Assembly: GCA_036874045.1 (NCBI GenBank)
Contig: JAZBRI010000011.1
Location: 10,794,501-10,858,500, forward strand
Length of the DNA: 64,000 nt
Source: Cymodocea nodosa
Lineage: Eukaryota > Streptophyta > Magnoliopsida > Alismatales > Cymodoceaceae
Direction of reading: 5' to 3'
Shown: piece by piece, positions 23,768 to 36,823 of the stretch
How positions within the stretch are numbered: the first letter of the stretch is position 1
Layout of the letters: the number at the start of each line of letters is the position of its first letter
Program-made: the position numbers and the translations under genes
The notes under the pieces: generated by a model
The model's input: only the letters and a program-made list of their open reading frames with translations
Told to the model about the DNA's origin: nothing
Database searches by the model: none

Positions 23768-26700
23768 GGTGCAAATGATGTGACTGCAGCCACCTTCCCA
23801 CTTTGGTTTGCAATTAGTATGCCAAGAGATGATATGGGTGGGTGCATTTCTTCTAAGCCTATATTTGCTTGTCGAGGAATACTTAGGAGAAAAGGATTCA
23901 TGTGACTACATTATGGGCTTGTGAGTCAACATTGTTATCGTCGTTGATGTAGTTTTATGTCTTATCTTTCTTTCCCATTTTTTGTCAAGGAGAGTCTAAC
24001 CTGTAGTCAGTGATAGAATATCAAGAATACTTTTGTTTTCAAATGAGTTGCGGCCTTAGAGGTTCTGTAGTCTCCTTCAATTTCATTATATTAGACCAAA
24101 GGCATGGTAGTGAAATTCATTTGGCTTGTATAGGGCACTCACATAGGATGGTTCTTACTGCAACATGTTCATTATCTTGAAACTTCCCAGTGAAAATTTG
24201 TGTTGTGGCACATAAGAGGAAATGGGTCCTTCTTCCCGTTCTAGTCTTTTGATAACAGAAGGGATATGTGAACAGTCACTTTGAAAACGCCAAATATATA
24301 AATTATTTTTGGGTATTCATTTCGAAAATGTGAAGTGTCTTAGAAATTCCAACTTGTTCTCATGAGGCCTTAATAAAAAGAAAAAAGAGAACTTATGCAT
24401 CATAGAATGCAACCTAGCTAGCTAGTACTGGTCAGGGCAACTAAAAGTCAATTCTAATTCCCTGGAGGAGACAATGCAAACGGATTGAAATGGCTGATGT
24501 GTACTATAGGAGATATGAATCAAGTTGTCTTCGTTATAAACTGTTGTTGATTTTTCCGAATTATCGATGGTCTACGCATTTCCATTTTTCTTGTTTTGAA
24601 TAAAAATCGATTTGCCTTTGAATTTGACCAGTAGTCTGTTTTCCACGATACCTCCTCTTCCCATATTTTTCACCTTTCTAACAAGATCCTCCATCCTTTG
24701 GCACTATAAGGGAATTGAAGAAATTACACGTATATTGCAATTTACGTTAGGATGCAAAGTTACTCGGTTACTCCTTGTACTCTTTTCCTTACTTTGTTCT
24801 GTCTTCAAGACTATTTATTTGATTATAAGCCGAGGGCCCAATGCCACTTTCATCGTACATGATCTACTTGTCTAAACTTCTCACGTTACCTTCTGATGTC
24901 TCTGGAGTCTCTTCAAGAGATTTTTGTGGAATTTTTCTTAAATTTCTTAGAAGAATGAAGAATAAGAATAAAGTGCTTCTTGCCGAGATTATTCTGGAGT
25001 TCGTTCGTTCGTTTTTGTCATTCCATCATTTTTTTTTTATTGTTGATTTTGGTCTGGTAAAACCAGTGAGTGGCAGCAGTATTCTTATTTTTGTTTAATT
25101 TCAATTCATGGTGGGCATGAGAGGCATCCTCTGCACCTCAAGGTTTTTCCTTCACATGAAAAAAGCTTTTAATGAAATTTAAACCAGTTTCTAACATTAA
25201 AATTTCAATTAAATAGTATTTAAAAGATATAAAAAGGTTTTAAATGAAGTCCAGACATTTCATTGAAATCAATGAACTTTCCAGAACTTGCGTGAAGTTT
25301 TCTTTTTCTTTTGCATGACAAAACTTGCATAAAATCAAAGCACAAGGTCATTGACAAAATATAAAATATTTTGTCAATAAATATTTTTTGAAATTTAAAA
25401 TATCCAATAGTCAAGTCAGATTACAAGCAAAAATGCAAAGCAAAAAATCATATCTTAATTTCTGTAAATCCAATCTCAGCAATTGTGATGCTGTAAACAT
25501 TGCTTTTCGAATAAATGCCCATTCTGATACCCAGACCAGTAAACAAACATTGCTCAAACCTGTAAACCCAATCTCAGCATACGTGATGCTTGGATTAAAA
25601 TATTCAATATACTGATTTTTATTTCTATTGCATATTTTTCTGCAACTAGAAAATGGGAAAAAAAATAAATAAATCAGAATGCTAGGAAACACCACATGCG
25701 TGGTGGAAGGATCGTTTTTGGAATCCGAATCTGGCAAGAGAAAATGTTGTGCTAGAATTTTCAAAATATTTCTATGAGAAATAGTGTGTATGTAGAATTG
25801 TGCGTTGTATATGTAAAAGTTTAGTCTCACGTTTCTTTAATTTGCATTTATATCTTTTATGTGGTTTTTATATATATATATATAGATAGATGTTTTGTGT
25901 TTTATTGACGATTGATCACTTGTACTTATCTCTTGATGGTATCAAATTGCTAAAGACAATTTAGGACTTTCTACTTGAAAAAGATAACTTTGAAAAGTAC
26001 TTTTCCAAAAAGTGAATCATCGTTAACGACTAATTTCACGTTCAACGCAGAGCTTATCATATGATTCACTAAGGATGGAGGGACGGACGGTTGGGAGAAG
26101 TGATCCCACGAGGACGTCATAGAGAATGCGTTTTAAAAGATCAATCTAATAAAAAAGAGAGTTTACTTTATGTCAAAGTCACGTCAACGTCTTAACCACC
26201 GTGTGAGATTATCATTATATAGTCTTTAATATTTCACTGTACCTTCTGTAACCGACGTTCTTGACTCTATAGACCTTTTGAACCCATCCTAAGTCTATCT
26301 TTTTTAACCAAAATCGTGTAGTTTCACGTTCAATGCAAAGGTTTAAATTGCCTGGACGACAGCCTTTTACCAATTGATCACCTTCACCTTTGCTCGTCAA
26401 CAAACATATACCATCAAGAGACGTTAGTTTTGAAGCTCATTAGCATCATGAGATTGTTATATCTTTTCATTGGAATTTTAACACAAATTATGAATATCAT
26501 CGTCATCCTCGTTCAGCCATTCATCTTATGGTTGCATTTGTTTGAGTATTTTAACCACTTCGTTCTCTGTTGAGGCAAATTGGAACAGATGTGATATTGT
26601 TTCGAAGTTAGAATTATGAAATCACGATCATTGTTTATTTTGTAAGAAAGAGAAAACAAGCGAACGAACATTCACGCCTTCTTACCAAGCCATCTGCAGG

Positions 26701-26928
26701 TCAACACAAGATAACCTTCTTTACACCAGATATATCATGGTTTGCACGTGTTGGGAGACTTGTCGCGCGTGTTTGAAGCAACCGGAAGAGAAAAAAACCA
26801 AGCAAGAAGCTTGTAACGGAAGTGAGAGAGCAATATAAAAATAAATATATGGAAAGAGCGTCTATTTTTCAAGATAAGAAGGTATTTTGCTTGCTCGGTT
26901 TCCAAGATCTTGTCCTGTGCTTTCTCGT
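23768..26928. other. Intergenic region between H2 and H3
   Basis: The frame at 23790-23905 (WFAISMPRDDMGGCISSKPI) reads like protein but could not be tied to a gene. From 24000 to 26900 there are short unrelated frames, a (TA)n run at about 25866-25883 and a purine-rich patch near 26070. No terminal repeats, RNA genes or conserved domains were recognised. Confidence 0.4.
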
Positions 26929-27384
26929 TAAGGATCTGTTAGTGTACGTTGAAAAATTCAGATGAAAAAAAAATAAAAAGTTTAGATAGAAAAAAAATAA
27001 AATGTTTGTAATGTCAAAATTCTTATAGAGATTTAGTGTACCTATTAGAAGGTTTAAAAAGTTAAAATTTTCGTGAGGAGTTTAATGTACGTTAGAATGT
27101 TCAAAAATTAAAAAGGTAATGAAATAAATTATAAAATAATACTTAAAATTATATAATTGATATATTAATTTGTAATTTAATATTAATATATATATATATA
27201 TATATATATTAATGAATTTAAAAATATACTTATTCAAATTATTACAACATAAATGGAAAGAATAATACAAAACATTCAAAGTATTACAATACGAATATAA
27301 ACAATAGTACAAAGATATAAAGTATTCTAATTATTACAACATCAATATCTAAAATAATCTAAAGTTACAACATAAATGAACTTA

Positions 27385-28770
27385 AATAGTCATTCCTTCT
27401 TATGTTACTATCATCCTATCTTTATGTATCTTATTAGTTATTTCTTTTCGTTGTTCTTGACTTATTTAAGCATGTGAATATCTATCTATATGTATTTCTT
27501 TTATTGATTATATATCATCAATAATATTTAATTCTTTTAACTCATATTACAAATCTTCAAGTAAATCATCTTTATTAGCCTTTCGAATGAAATTGTGAAG
27601 TAAAAAATATGCAATCACAATCTTCACTTGTGTTTCATATAGATATGACATTTGACCTTCTAAGATTGAAAAATGATATTTCACAACTCTAAATGTATGT
27701 TCAATGATTGTTCTCAATTGTAAATGTTTGTAGTTAAAGTTTTCTATAACATTACTAGGAAGTCTGTCATTAACATAATTAGATAAGTAGTAGCATATAC
27801 TTCAAAATGGGTAAATATACTCTAGCTGATTGGGATATCTAGTATCTACTAAGTAAAACTTATCTATATAAAAACAAAAATTAGTATGATAATGTACTTA
27901 TTACTTCAAAATATACTAAAACATTTACTTAGTGTAACTTGAAAACCATTAAGTCTACTAATTACATCTTGGAGGATATAAGCATCAGTTGTTGATCCTT
28001 CTAAAATATATATAAATTTCATATCAAAATTACACGTTGTCATAACATTTTAAGACAAATCACCTTTCCTATTTCTAAATCTAGTTGTTTCTTGTCTAAA
28101 AATAGTTGATTTGATATGAGTATCATCAATAGCTTCAATGCAATCCTCTACATATTAAACATCATTTAATATTGTTTTAAATAAGTTAAAAAAAGTATTT
28201 ATTACAAAAGTGAATACGTACCTTAAAATAAGGATAGACATTTACATCATCTACAATTCAACTTAGTGTTTAGGATGAAGGTTTTGCTATAAGCACATGA
28301 TTTAAACGTAATATAGTATTTAATACTTCATTAAAGTATTTGCTAACACTCCAACTTGAATGACTAAATTGCTCAACTATTACTTCATACTTTTGATTTT
28401 GCCCTATTGTGACAATGAACATGACAAATTTCTCTTCTACACTAATATTGTTGGTATTAGTAATAATTCCTTTATTTCTCATTAAAGTACAAAATTTTTT
28501 AAACATACTTTGACTCATTCTATAAATCTTCTAACAATTGTAAGCTTGATGTGGTTGAGAAGGATTTAGTAATCTCTTGATGTAATCTACACATTCTTTA
28601 CTATATATATGACGTGTTATTGTAAAGTAATGGTAACATACTTGTCATTTTTGCTAAAATTGTACATGTTGCAAATAAGCGCTTTTACCTTCTTCTATCC
28701 ACATCTTCTTCATCTTCTAAGAATGAAATTGCATTATTAACCATAACAGTAAACATGTCACTAGGAATCA
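27385..28770 (-). pseudogene. Harbinger transposase of H3, heavily decayed
   Basis: It begins MIPSDMFTVMVNNAISF on the minus strand, with the same exon pattern as H1 (donor AAG|GTACG at about 28221). Recognisable pieces are MSQSMFKKFCTLMR, EEKFVMFIVTIGQNQKYEV, the GAIDGTH region degraded near 28130, LRTIIEHTF-like text near 27715 and the C-terminal HNFIRKANKDDLLEDL. Stops occur after YNC, after PSS and before IVDDVN, with many more in the last exon. It is more diverged than H1 and therefore older. Confidence 0.85.
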
Positions 28771-29189
28771 TCTTCACTTACAAGATAATAAGAACATTAA
28801 GAATTTATCATTCCACATTTTAATATATAAATGACATTTGACATTTCTAAGAAAATAAAAGGCATTCCACATTTCAAAAATCAAAAGACATTCTACATTT
28901 CAAAATATAAAAAGCATTCCACATTTCAAAATATCAAAAGCATTTCACATTTGAAAATGTAAAAGACATTCCACATTTCATAATAATAAGTCATGACACA
29001 TTTCAATATATAATATCTATTTTACATTTCAAAATATATGACCTTCCACAAGAAGATTTCATTCATAAGAGATTTCAACCATAAAAGATTGTATCCATAA
29101 AAATATTTCGTAAGCACAATAAGTTAAAGATTTAACAAAAAGTGAATTAATGCACAAAAGATTTTATTCATTGTAACCACATACTCACT

Positions 29190-32100
29190 TCCAAAACTTC
29201 AACCATCCATAACGCATTTTTGCTAGTATACTTAAAAACAATTTACATAATTCTAACTTTTGAAATAGTTCCATAGCTTTATATTACAAAAAGACCTTTA
29301 ACCTAAAGTAACGCTACAATAGCATTATCTAAATAGTTCTTAGCCTTTTCTTTAATATTGACCAACCTACTTTGTACTTCAACCAATCTATTTTGTGCAT
29401 CAACCAAATCTTTAAATTGTTCATTCCATGTAGCTTGAGTTTGCTTATCTATTTCACACATATGCATAATGGTGGTTGATATATCTTTAAATGATTCTGC
29501 TATGATTTGATGAGACACTACATGAGGTCCTGCTCATTTCTTTCTTTTCTCAATTGGCATTTTTGAACTTCCTCTTTATAAAGGTGGTAAATCATCATCA
29601 ATGTCCATTGTATGCTGAGTGTTATTGTAGTGTTGATATCTACATCTTGTGTGTTTGGTATGACTCTACATCATCATTTTGTCTAGCCATATTCCTAATA
29701 GCCATGCTACCTTAAAATATTTATTACAATTACTCAAATATCAAACATGGTTTTCCTTCATAGCTTTCACACTCTATATGTGTCTATAAAAAGAACAATG
29801 TAGTCAAAATGGAAAAAGATAAAGATTATAATATCTTTCAAGTCATAAGTAAGTTAACCTTAATGTATAGATTATGATTGTCTCTAATTAATCCTAACCT
29901 AAATTATACATTTATAAACCGTAAGTGCATGGTGTCTATTGTATTAAACAGTGTAAGTATATGTCAAATTCAAAAGGAGTTTTAAAAATTAATTCTTGAA
30001 TCATTTGCAAGTAGTGTATTATTCATAAGATAACACAATATGAAAGCTTGCATAAAAATCAACTATGTGAAGAGGATCTTGCTTCCTAATCATGACCCAA
30101 ATTCCATTCATTTTACAACCATTGAAACCAATAACTCTAGAAGTTGCAAAATATTAGCCTTAAGTTTCAACTTCTAGATTTCCTACCATGCTCAAGAAAA
30201 TTCTAGAAAAATATTGGTCAGAGAGAGCCTTGCATTGACTACAAAACCATGTAATTTTAGCAACTAAACTCTTCATAAATCAGGAGAAAACTTGAACTCA
30301 AGTTTAGTGTGCAAAACTCGTCCACTAATTCATAGATTGTGCCACTAGATTCAAAAATCCATAACTTCTTGAATTCTCAATGAAAAATCATGAAACCAAT
30401 GGCGTTGTAAAGCTAACCCATTCAAAAGAAAAATTCACTAACTTCCAAAATACACAATCATTCAAAGCAGGAATAGGTCAAACTAGCACCCAAATTTCAG
30501 GTCTTAACATAGAAAACTGGGCCTCTATACTCTTCCATCATAAAATCCAAAATTCATCACAAACTAGCTCAGAAAATTCAAACAATGGAAGATTTGAAAT
30601 CTACACTTCACACACTACAAAATCCATCCAAAATATACCTAGAAAAGCTACAAAATCTCATTCAACCATTACAACATATTAGCCTTAAATTCAAAGAAAT
30701 GTAGAATTTAGTTTCTAGGTTCAACATCCATTTGCAAGCATAAAAACAAAACCCAATCAATCTTCCAATATTCTAACTCTCTCTATCCTTACATTAATGA
30801 AATGTGGCATTCAAAATAATATCCATTCACAATTACCACTTATTCCTACTAAAATATCAAATGAGACTAAATTAAAGTTAGTGGGTTACTTATACATAAA
30901 GTTTCTCTAAATATTTACTTCTATTCACACCGATATGCAAGGAAATCAATCATTTGCAATAAGAGAACATAAGAAAAATCATTGTTATCTACCATCCTAA
31001 CTTAAACTAACTAACCAAAAATTAAAACAAAACTAGACACGATAGCACACATTGTACTTATAGAAACATATAATATGGAACATAAAAACACACATATACA
31101 TTGCATAATATATATAATACACATATTATATAATGTATTTGACCTTCTCCCTTCACATTTAGCTTGATTTCCCAACATCTTACAATAGAAATGAGCTAGA
31201 AATGAGTCCAAGTTTCCTCTACGCATGAGCCTTGAGCTGTCACCATTGTGGCCCACACTAAAGGAAGAAGGAAGGAGGTCACCAAGCACACCCTATTGAA
31301 GATGACAAAAGATCTTGTTGTGAAGACCCTATTGCAACCTACTTCACTTGGATTCCTTCCACGCACAAGCCTACCACCTAGGAGCACCAGAAGGAAGGGA
31401 GGTTTGTCGCTAGCTTCAAAGCTCCACATGTGAGAGCAACCTAATCACCACCATCGTTCACAATCGTAAGCCTTCTTCACATGCGCACTAGCCAACACCA
31501 AAGGAGGGAGCAACACAAGCCTTGTTCACACGTTGGTTGATGTTTACTAAAGTAGGGAGCAACATTTCTATAGAGTGGATTATTGGATGCCCTAGCCTTG
31601 AAGTGGAGAATGAAAATGAGAAGATCCCCTTGATGGTGCTAAGGGTTGCCTTATATACTTGGGTGATTTTGCACTTTGGCCACTCTTATTGTTGTAATAT
31701 ACATTCCTTAGGGAGTCCTACAATTACATCTCTACAAAATACACTTAATATAATACAATTAGAACACAATAAAAAGAAATATAAACAAAATAAAGCATTA
31801 AATAAATTGTCAACTACTTCCAACGTCAAAGTTCATAAATAATGGACTAATTGGTACATTTGTTAAAGTTTTAACATTAATTCCAAACATACATATAATT
31901 TCATGACTACCATGTAATTTCCTTTGAGAACAATATCATTTAACATATTAAGCCCTAAAATGCATGAATAATGACATGTAAACAAGTACAAATTAATCAC
32001 TTACACTTAACAAACTCCTTCCATATCTCATCATTAATATCAACGTAGCCTTAGATGAAATTCCAACCCCATCTACTCTGGTTGGTAATTTTTGAGTAAT

Positions 32101-32350
32101 TTTGATATATTTGTCACTAAGTTTTTAAGCGACTTTCTATATTTTTTCTTGTGATACTTTTGTTTCTTCTAGTATTGTATTTCTCAATTAGTTTATCTCA
32201 AGTACTACCTTTTATTTTCTCATCATGGGTTTTTTTGTTTCCTTCTTTTACCACTTCCACCAAAATATCTAAGAAATATGCATCTGCTTTAGCATTCCAA
32301 CTAAAGTAACTTTTACCTCTACTTGTACTTACCCTATCAAGAGTACTCAT
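29190..32350 (-). pseudogene. Myb/SANT-like accessory gene of H3, intron occupied by an LTR
   Basis: Exon 1 (32350 to about 32011) starts MSTLDRVSTSRGKSYFSWNA and runs ADAYFLDILVEVVKEGNKKT, then DEKIKGST, a stop, EKYNTRRNKSI and SRLKT. Exon 2 (about 29785 to 29190) has the ECESYEGKP-like start, degraded middle, a basic stretch and the frame 29518-29303 (MSHQIIAESFKDISTTIMHM). In the H4 copy the intron is about 60 bp. Here it is about 2.2 kb because of the insertion at 29864-32005. Several stops show the gene is dead. Confidence 0.82.
29864..32005 (+). mobile_element. 2142-bp LTR-type insertion (probable solo LTR), duplication CTTAA
   Basis: It begins TGTATAGATTATG and ends ATCACTTACA, with CTTAA on both sides (29859-29863 and 32006-32010). 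Removing it restores the short intron seen in the H4 accessory gene, so its limits are independently supported. About 70 bp in is GTAAGTGCATGGTG...AGTGTAAGTAT, shared with the repeats near 45835 and, inverted, near 530. No internal pol coding or second LTR was seen, which favours a solo LTR of a gypsy-like family. Frames inside it (30380-30682, 31196-31433) look spurious. Confidence 0.78.
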
Positions 32351-34142
32351 ATTTTACACAATCACAATTTCAACAAATAAAATAAAACATATGGAATAAC
32401 AACACAACAATAAAAACATTCATATGCATTTGCTAAAACCATTACATTCATAATTTTTTCAAAATCATATAAGGGAATTGCAAAAGTAGAAACAAAACCT
32501 AGTTCAGAAGGTTATATAAACGAGAAGAACATGAAAGAGAAGAACATATACTACTAGGAGGAAACAACTTTCATTTAAGAAAAAAAAGTGGAATTTAGTT
32601 ATAAGCCTTGTATCAACATCATATACTACTAGGAGGATATCATAAAGATGGGAAGTTCTAACTCCTTTCATAAGTGAATTTCATGGTGGCAAGCACGATT
32701 TCTACTTCAACAGAAACCAAGGGAGTAGTGACTAAACTATGGCTATTCTTTTTATGCAAGAAACTATGTGAGTATGAAGTAAAACAATAACAAAGGCATT
32801 AACCATAATTATAACTAGTGTAGAAGGTGGAAATAATATAAAGTAGCCATTTAAATCCCAATAAAAATACAAACTGCATTTAATATTGAAAGCATGAATG
32901 TTAGAACTTCTTTTTGAACAATATGAAATAAGGAAACTTCTTTCTAAGCAGTATGAAACAAAGTGATCAATTTAATCATAAAAATGGAAGATCTAATTTT
33001 CAAGAACCCAAACATTAATGATGGAAGCCAGCAACAAAGATAAAAAATCAATGTCAATTAGGGTTTTGATGTACCCAAGACCTAATGATACATAAGCAAG
33101 GAAATGAAAAAGACATTGACACATGAGAATATTGGGTTGGTCTTATGATTGTTTGTGGAAATAACACATTACATTATCAAGGTGATGAAGGATGTTGGCA
33201 ATGTTGATTGACATCGACTAGTTGATGGTGATGCATCTGGACAAAAACAATCCTTTGAGAAATGCAAAATCAAACATCAATACACATTAGAAAAATTTTG
33301 TCAACAAGTCATTTCTTTAATTTGTTGACACAATATTGAAACCAATATTGACAAGATAATTTTGTTTATACATGACATTTTTCTTTCCCATATTTTCATC
33401 AATGTGTACTGATATATAGAAGTTTTATTGGCATGTGCCATCTTTTAGCCACACCAAAGTCTAACACAAAATTGAAGTTGAATTTCTTAGTGATAATGTT
33501 TTGCAACAAATCACTATGCCCTTGATCACACATATGATAATAGCAATTGATATATGGATAGATTACAACTAAAAAAATATTGCAACCACTCAAACCAATC
33601 AGAAGATTAAAAATAATAAAGGACAAAAGAATGCTTGATGGAGTTAAGAAACACGAGCCAAACAAGACAAAGAAACAATATAGATAAAAAGAACAAGAAC
33701 TAGAACAAACAGAATAATTCTTAAAACAAAGGACAGAAGAATGCTTGATGGAGCTAAATGAGATCAAATAGATTAGAACAACCAAAACTAGAAAAAAAAC
33801 AAGAATAAGGGTTTTCTCCTAAGGAAATGTACTTTGGATTTTATTGGCACTAACATAAACATTATAGAAAGAAAATGGTATAAGCATTATTCAATGATAG
33901 GCAATTGAACGACATTATTCAACAAATTTAGTTGAAAGATTTGTGAACCCTAAACCCAATACAAACAAAAATTTTGTCAACAAGTCATTTCTTTAATTTG
34001 TTGAGAGTCAAAACAACAGTATAAATAAAAAATTTTGGGATTCAAGGAAGAGGGCATGAAGCTATACGGATGCAACCTTATAGGGAACTTTGGATAGAGA
34101 TCGAGTTTAGGGTATGTTATTGACAATGGAGATCTCTTAAGA
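32351..34142. other. Upstream part of H3 between accessory gene and tandem array
   Basis: The first 170 bp (to about 32510) match the H4 sequence at 44754-44900, confirming common descent. Further on, a 36-bp direct repeat (TTTTGTCAACAAGTCATTTC and on) occurs at about 33294 and 33970. GAAGAATGCTTGATGGAG-type text is duplicated about 107 bp apart near 33630 and 33735. No coding gene is evident. Confidence 0.5.
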
Positions 34143-34262
34143 GATGTTGCTTGGAATAATGGAGTAGTGAAAGTCGAAAGGATGTTGCTTGGAATGATTG
34201 AGCAATGGAAGTCGAGAGGATGTTGCTTGGAACAGTCAAGCAACGAAAGTCAAGAAGATGTT
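34143..34262. repeat. 38-bp tandem repeat of H3
   Basis: GATGTTGCTTGGAA starts at 34143, 34181, 34219 and, slightly changed, 34257, exactly 38 bp apart. Units include ...GAAAGTCGA.AG. The array lies between the probable right terminus and the accessory gene of H3. Confidence 0.85.
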
Positions 34263-34810
34263 GCCTGCAATGTGAATTGTCAAGCATAGGAGGAATTATA
34301 AGGTCGAGTCATGTAGGTCGGGAAGTGTAGGTCGAAGGTTGACGAGCAAGGTCAGGGACTATCGATTGGATGTTGGTGAGTGAGGTTGGTGAGTTGTCTT
34401 TGGAGTTACAACATCGAGAAGTCTTGTGGTGTTAGGATTTATGAGGTCATAAAGCATCAAGTGGTATCGAAAATCAAGCCTTTTATATGGATGGAAACAT
34501 CTTAAAATCATTTTCATCAATCCTCATCCATACTAACAACCTACCAATGGAAAGGTTCAACTTTCCTTATCTTTTATTAAAATCTAGTATGTACAAAATA
34601 TAGTTCACATGATCGAAAAGGATTTGAACAATACGAAGTTTGAGTCTAAGGGGGGGGTTAGTGTCTGACGGAATTCAGCTGACGGAAAGGAAAATTATTG
34701 AATTTCGTCAGAATGCTGTTAGTGTGCATTACACTTGACGGAAAGGAAAGTCGGATTTTACCGTTGTATAAAATCCAAAAATTTCCTTTACCGTCAGAAA
34801 TTTTCTCCTC

Positions 34811-35810
34811 TCTCGACCTTGGAGAACCCTCGCGACGTTCGCCTCTACTGGACGCGAAACCCTCGACCGTCTCCCTCTCGCGACGTTCGCCTCTGTTGCC
34901 GCCTACGAAAGCTTCTCTCCTTCTCGCAACTGTCGCAGGTAGTGGCCCGGTCTCGCGTCTGCTCTGGACTCCTCTCCGCGCTGGTCCCTGCTCCCTCTGG
35001 CCTGCGAAAGCTTCTCTCCCTCTCGCAACGTTCGCCTCCGCTGCTGCCTGCGAAAGCTTCTCTCCTTCTCGCAACTGTCGCAGGTAGTGGCCCGGTCTCG
35101 TGTCTGCTCTGGACTCCTCTCCGCGCTGGTCCCTGCTCCCTCTGGCCTGCGAAAGCTTCTCTCCCTCTCTCGACGTTCGCCTCCGTTGCCGCCTGCGAAA
35201 GCTTCTCTCCTTCTCGCAACTGTCGCAGGTAGTGGCCCGGTCTCGCGTCTACTTTGGACTCCTCTCCGCGCTGGTCCCTACTCCCTCTGGCCTACGAAAG
35301 CTTCTCTCCCTCTCGCGACGTTCACCTCCACTACCGCCTGCGAAAGCTTCTCTCCTTCTCGCAACTGTCGTAGGTAGTGGCCTGGTCTCACGTCTGCTCT
35401 GGACTCCTCTCCGCGCTGGTCCCTGCTCCCTCTGGCCTGCGAAAGCTTCTCTCCCTCTTGCGACGTTCGCCTCCGCTGCCGCCAGTGAAAGCTTCTCTCC
35501 TTCTCGCAACTGTCGCAGGTAGTGCCCCGGTCTCGCGTCTGCTCTAGACTCCTCTCCGCGCTGGTCCCTGCTCCCTCTGGCCTGCGAAAGCTTCTCTCCC
35601 TCTCGCAACGTTCGCCTCCGCTGCTGCCTGCGAAAGCTTCTCTCCTTCTCGCAATTGTCGCAGGTAGTGGCCCGGTCTCGCGTCTGCTCTGGACTCCTCT
35701 CCACGCTGGTCCCTGCTCCCTCTGGCCTGCGAAAGCTCCTCTCCCTCTCGCGACGTTCGCCTCCGTTGCCGCCTGCGAAAGCTTCTCTCCTCGCAACTGT
35801 CGCAGGTATC
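34811..35810. repeat. 145-bp GC-rich tandem array of H1, about seven copies
   Basis: AGTGGCCCGGTCTCG-type text starts at 34941, 35086, 35231, 35376, 35521 and 35666, exactly 145 bp apart, and a seventh boundary (35808) is 142 bp on because of a 3-bp loss. Each unit holds two CTGCGAAAGCTTCTCTCC words and a CTCTCGCGACGTTCGCCTCC word. Copies are 90 percent or more alike. Since 145 is not a multiple of three, all frames on both strands are open for long stretches; these are not proteins. Each unit ends CGCAGGT, a splice-like word. Confidence 0.95.
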
Positions 35811-36823
35811 GATCACGGTCGCTGCTGCTCCATCCATTGCTGCCACCGCATCGGCCGCTGTCGCTCGCATCCACCGCGCATCCGCCGCTACCGCTCGCAT
35901 CCACCGCGCATCTGTCACTGCCGCTACCACCGCACCGGTGACGCTCGATATTCCAGCATCCATACATAATAGTTTTGTTTAATCAGAGTTTTCAGCAATA
36001 CTATACTATACTATGATCCAATTAATGGCATATTATCATTTAGTAGTACTTACTATGCTTTATGAATGCTAAATTTCACTTAAAGCTCAAGTCAATTTTT
36101 GAATCATATTGATGATTCGTGTATATTATGCTAAATTGTGTAATGACTTACGATCATGTAATTTTTTTAAAAGTTGTAGTAAATGCTGTTGTTTAGTGTT
36201 ATACTTACAGGGTTATGTATGCTAGTGTATAAATGGATCCTCTTCTCTAATGGCCTGATATATCTATATAAGGGACTCATTTACTTACTAACAGTCACAA
36301 CCCACTAAATATATCACTCGACACTAACTCCAACTGTAGTATGTTAAATTCACAGGTCCCTCTTGAATAGATGCAAAGAATTTCTAATGCCATGATTTTG
36401 TTAAAAACTTTTTTAAATTTAAATTAGTACCATTGATACCTATTATTGTTGAAAACTAATTAAATTTAGTTTGAAATAGAAATATAGATGCAAGTAAAGA
36501 TGAAACTAAAATAATAATATTAGGATATTACCCCCTCATGTAGATGAAATAGAAATATAGATGCAAGTAATATTAGGATATTACCCCCTCATGTACCATT
36601 TATTGATGTGATTCGTAAGATAATTCTGTTTGGCATAGGATATTATTTTGCATTTATTGTTTGGCATAAGTTATTTAATTCATTAACCATTTAATATTAA
36701 TATATATTTATTGGTTTGCTTTGATTTTCAATTATTGAGTAGATTGACAAAATATATTATGTAGTAGTAAATCTTATAATCTTCTATCGTAGCAGTTAAT
36801 TAATATTTGATCTTATGTAGTAA
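35811..36823. other. Spacer between the H1 array and accessory gene
   Basis: About 130 bp of decayed GC-rich repeats (CATCCACCGCGCATC twice, 35867 and 35898) gives way at about 35965 to AT-rich DNA that should hold the accessory gene's promoter. A 70-bp unit near 36475 (GAAATAGAAATATAGATGCA ... TACCCCCTCATGTA) is repeated at about 36545 with an internal 20-25 bp loss. Confidence 0.6.

Larger units (their letters stand above)
26932..34525 (-). mobile_element. PIF/Harbinger element H3, old and interrupted
   Basis: The left terminus GGATCTGTTAGTGTACGTTG follows TAA (26929-26931) and resembles the reverse-complemented right terminus of H1 (GGACGTGTTAGTGCATGACGG). The next 150 bp repeat TTTAGTGTACC and AGAATGTTC-like words just as the H1 end does. 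On the minus strand come a 38-bp tandem array (34143-34260), the accessory gene (32350 to about 29190, split by a 2.1-kb LTR) and the transposase (about 28770-27385). A degraded right terminus (CATACTAACAACC, about 34510-34525) is likely but lacks a clean duplication. H1 begins 125 bp further on. Confidence 0.72.

Noticed and set aside
22988..23778. Overlapping frames of 60-170 residues in the H2 subterminal block
   Set aside because: Low-complexity Arg/Ser/Lys text in every frame, no conserved domain, and decayed repeats explain it.
34143..34262. CRISPR-like regular spacing (38 bp)
   Set aside because: Units are contiguous with no unique spacers, and the host is a plant; it is a tandem repeat.
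34658..35969. Many long open frames on both strands (Arg/Glu- or Ser/Leu-rich)
   Set aside because: They are products of the GC-rich 145-bp array, which is open in all registers because of its composition and its length not divisible by three.
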